This document shows positions 63,432 to 64,000 of a stretch of DNA of 64,000 nucleotides, piece by piece. Within the stretch, counting starts at the first letter, position 1. The number at the start of each line of letters is the position of its first letter. The translations under genes were made by a program, and so were the position numbers. The DNA lies in NCBI GenBank assembly GCA_903939735.1, contig CAJAIA010000022.1:62001-126000 (forward strand). Direction: 5' to 3'. The notes under the pieces were generated by a model. That model had not been told where the DNA came from. It made no database searches and saw only the letters and a program-made list of their open reading frames with translations. The stretch comes from an uncultured Ignavibacteria bacterium (lineage in GTDB: Bacteria; Bacteroidota; Ignavibacteria; Kapaibacteriales; Kapaibacteriaceae).

Positions 63432-64000
63432 ATGCACATGCGGATGCACTACCTGATCATTGGTTGCCTGTTCTCCATGCTCGTTCTTGGATCGTCGACA
63501 CCGGCATGGACACAGTCGATCGTCGTGCCCTTTGAGCAGCAGTTAGACTCAAATCTATCTGGGTCGTATTCGGGCGACATCTTCATGGCATCCGGTGCGC
63601 GCAGTCGCGTAATCGTCCATATCGTAGCCTACGTCAACGGACCTTGCGATGCAACGTGGGATGCACCAAACTTTGGATGGATTGGCAACCGCTTCTCTAC
63701 CGTGTCCTGCGTCGATGGGAAGATTCTACTTCAAAGTGATTCTGCAGATGTTGCCGTAGAGGCTACACATGACCCTATAAAGCAACAGCTTACGGGCACA
63801 TGGGTGCAACGCCGAACAAACTCACCAGTCGTCCTCAAGAAGCTATACGAGGCACCTCGAGTTCAGGAACCTGGAGATACACCACCCTACATTGCTGAGA
63901 GCTTTCGCGTCCCGAATCGTCCAGCAGGTATCCTTGTGGGTGGTGAGTTAACCTTCCCGGATACGCTCGGACGCTATCCACTGGTCATCCTCGCAGGCGA
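63432..64000 (+). CDS. exported protein, probable alpha/beta-hydrolase N-terminus (partial)
   Basis: An open frame beginning at ATG 63432 and running off the right edge (189 residues visible). Signal peptide MHMRMHYLIIGCLFSMLVLGSSTPAWTQ. Residues about 30-130 form a beta-rich domain (LSGSYSGDIFMASGARSRVIVHIV; LTGTWVQRRTNSPVVLKKL). They lead into AESFRVPNRPAGILVGGELTFPDTLGRYPLVILAGE, the strand arrangement that precedes the nucleophile in secreted S9/dienelactone-type hydrolases. The catalytic residues lie beyond the window, so the enzyme assignment is an inference. It is divergent from the LolA-like gene. Confidence 0.7.
   Translation, partial: MHMRMHYLIIGCLFSMLVLGSSTPAWTQSIVVPFEQQLDSNLSGSYSGDIFMASGARSRVIVHIVAYVNGPCDATWDAPNFGWIGNRFSTVSCVDGKILLQSDSADVAVEATHDPIKQQLTGTWVQRRTNSPVVLKKLYEAPRVQEPGDTPPYIAESFRVPNRPAGILVGGELTFPDTLGRYPLVILAG

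Overview
The window reads as a piece of chromosome from a free-living, respiring, Gram-negative bacterium of the Bacteroidota/Chlorobi side of the FCB group. Ignavibacteria or 'Candidatus Kapabacteria'-like lineages are my best guess, by inference. The evidence is: six proteins with type IX secretion (T9SS) C-terminal sorting tails; a GWxTD-domain protein; an F1-ATPase atpD-atpC pair split from the other ATPase genes; tRNA genes without an encoded CCA; and promoters built on the Bacteroidota -7 element TAnnTTTG instead of a sigma70 TATAAT box. Gene density is very high, and no gap between genes reaches 300 bases (largest about 210). I see no phage, insertion sequence, CRISPR array or other mobile island.

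Layout. 0-3.3 kb: complex I genes nuoG-nuoH-nuoI (minus strand; nuoI is cut by the edge). 3.4-5.8 kb: a small outer-membrane protein, a divergent HisA-like protein, ruvA and yraN. 5.9-8 kb: two peptide-type ABC permeases. 8-13 kb: a minus-strand operon running amidohydrolase-like protein, serine hydrolase, secreted M1 aminopeptidase, pdxH. 13.1-20.6 kb: tRNA-Pro, a lipoprotein, a redoxin-propeller T9SS protein, the (p)ppGpp synthetase/hydrolase gene, nuoJ-nuoK and a thioredoxin-like lipoprotein. 20.7-22.3 kb: tRNA-Leu, tRNA-Val, and a NifU-like plus Mrp Fe-S assembly pair. 22.4-27.2 kb: three T9SS-secreted BNR-type beta-propeller proteins in a row. 27.2-31 kb: a minus-strand run of metallo-hydrolase, LptE-like lipoprotein, CESA-type glycosyltransferase and FAH-family enzyme. 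31-34.3 kb: nuoA-nuoB-anmK and an acyl-CoA dehydrogenase. 34.3-41.5 kb: a TamB-like protein, isocitrate dehydrogenase and thiolase. 41.7-47.5 kb: atpD-atpC, then guaB, an M24 peptidase and a GT4 glycosyltransferase. 47.5-52.2 kb: a membrane Fe-S oxidoreductase, a CoA-transferase and a GWxTD protein. 52.3-64 kb: an Omp28-like T9SS protein, the rpmH-rnpA-yidD-yidC block, DUF3467 and TPR proteins, a large BNR protein, a LolA-like protein and the start of a probable secreted hydrolase.

How it fits together. Energy metabolism dominates. Complex I is present as three separate blocks (GHI, JK, AB) within 32 kb. TCA and acyl-CoA enzymes are present (isocitrate dehydrogenase, thiolase, acyl-CoA dehydrogenase, CoA-transferase), with a membrane Fe-S/heme oxidoreductase that could pass acyl-CoA-derived electrons to quinone. 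A second theme is cell-envelope building and export: YidC/YidD, TamB, LptE, a LolA-like protein and T9SS cargo. The least ordinary signals are a recurrent promoter signature that abuts several start codons and implies leaderless mRNAs, a HisA-like protein and an amidohydrolase that both lack key active-site residues, secreted redox-fold fusion proteins, and a TamB gene with no ordinary start codon in front of its hydrophobic N-terminus. I did not find a clear new multi-gene system.
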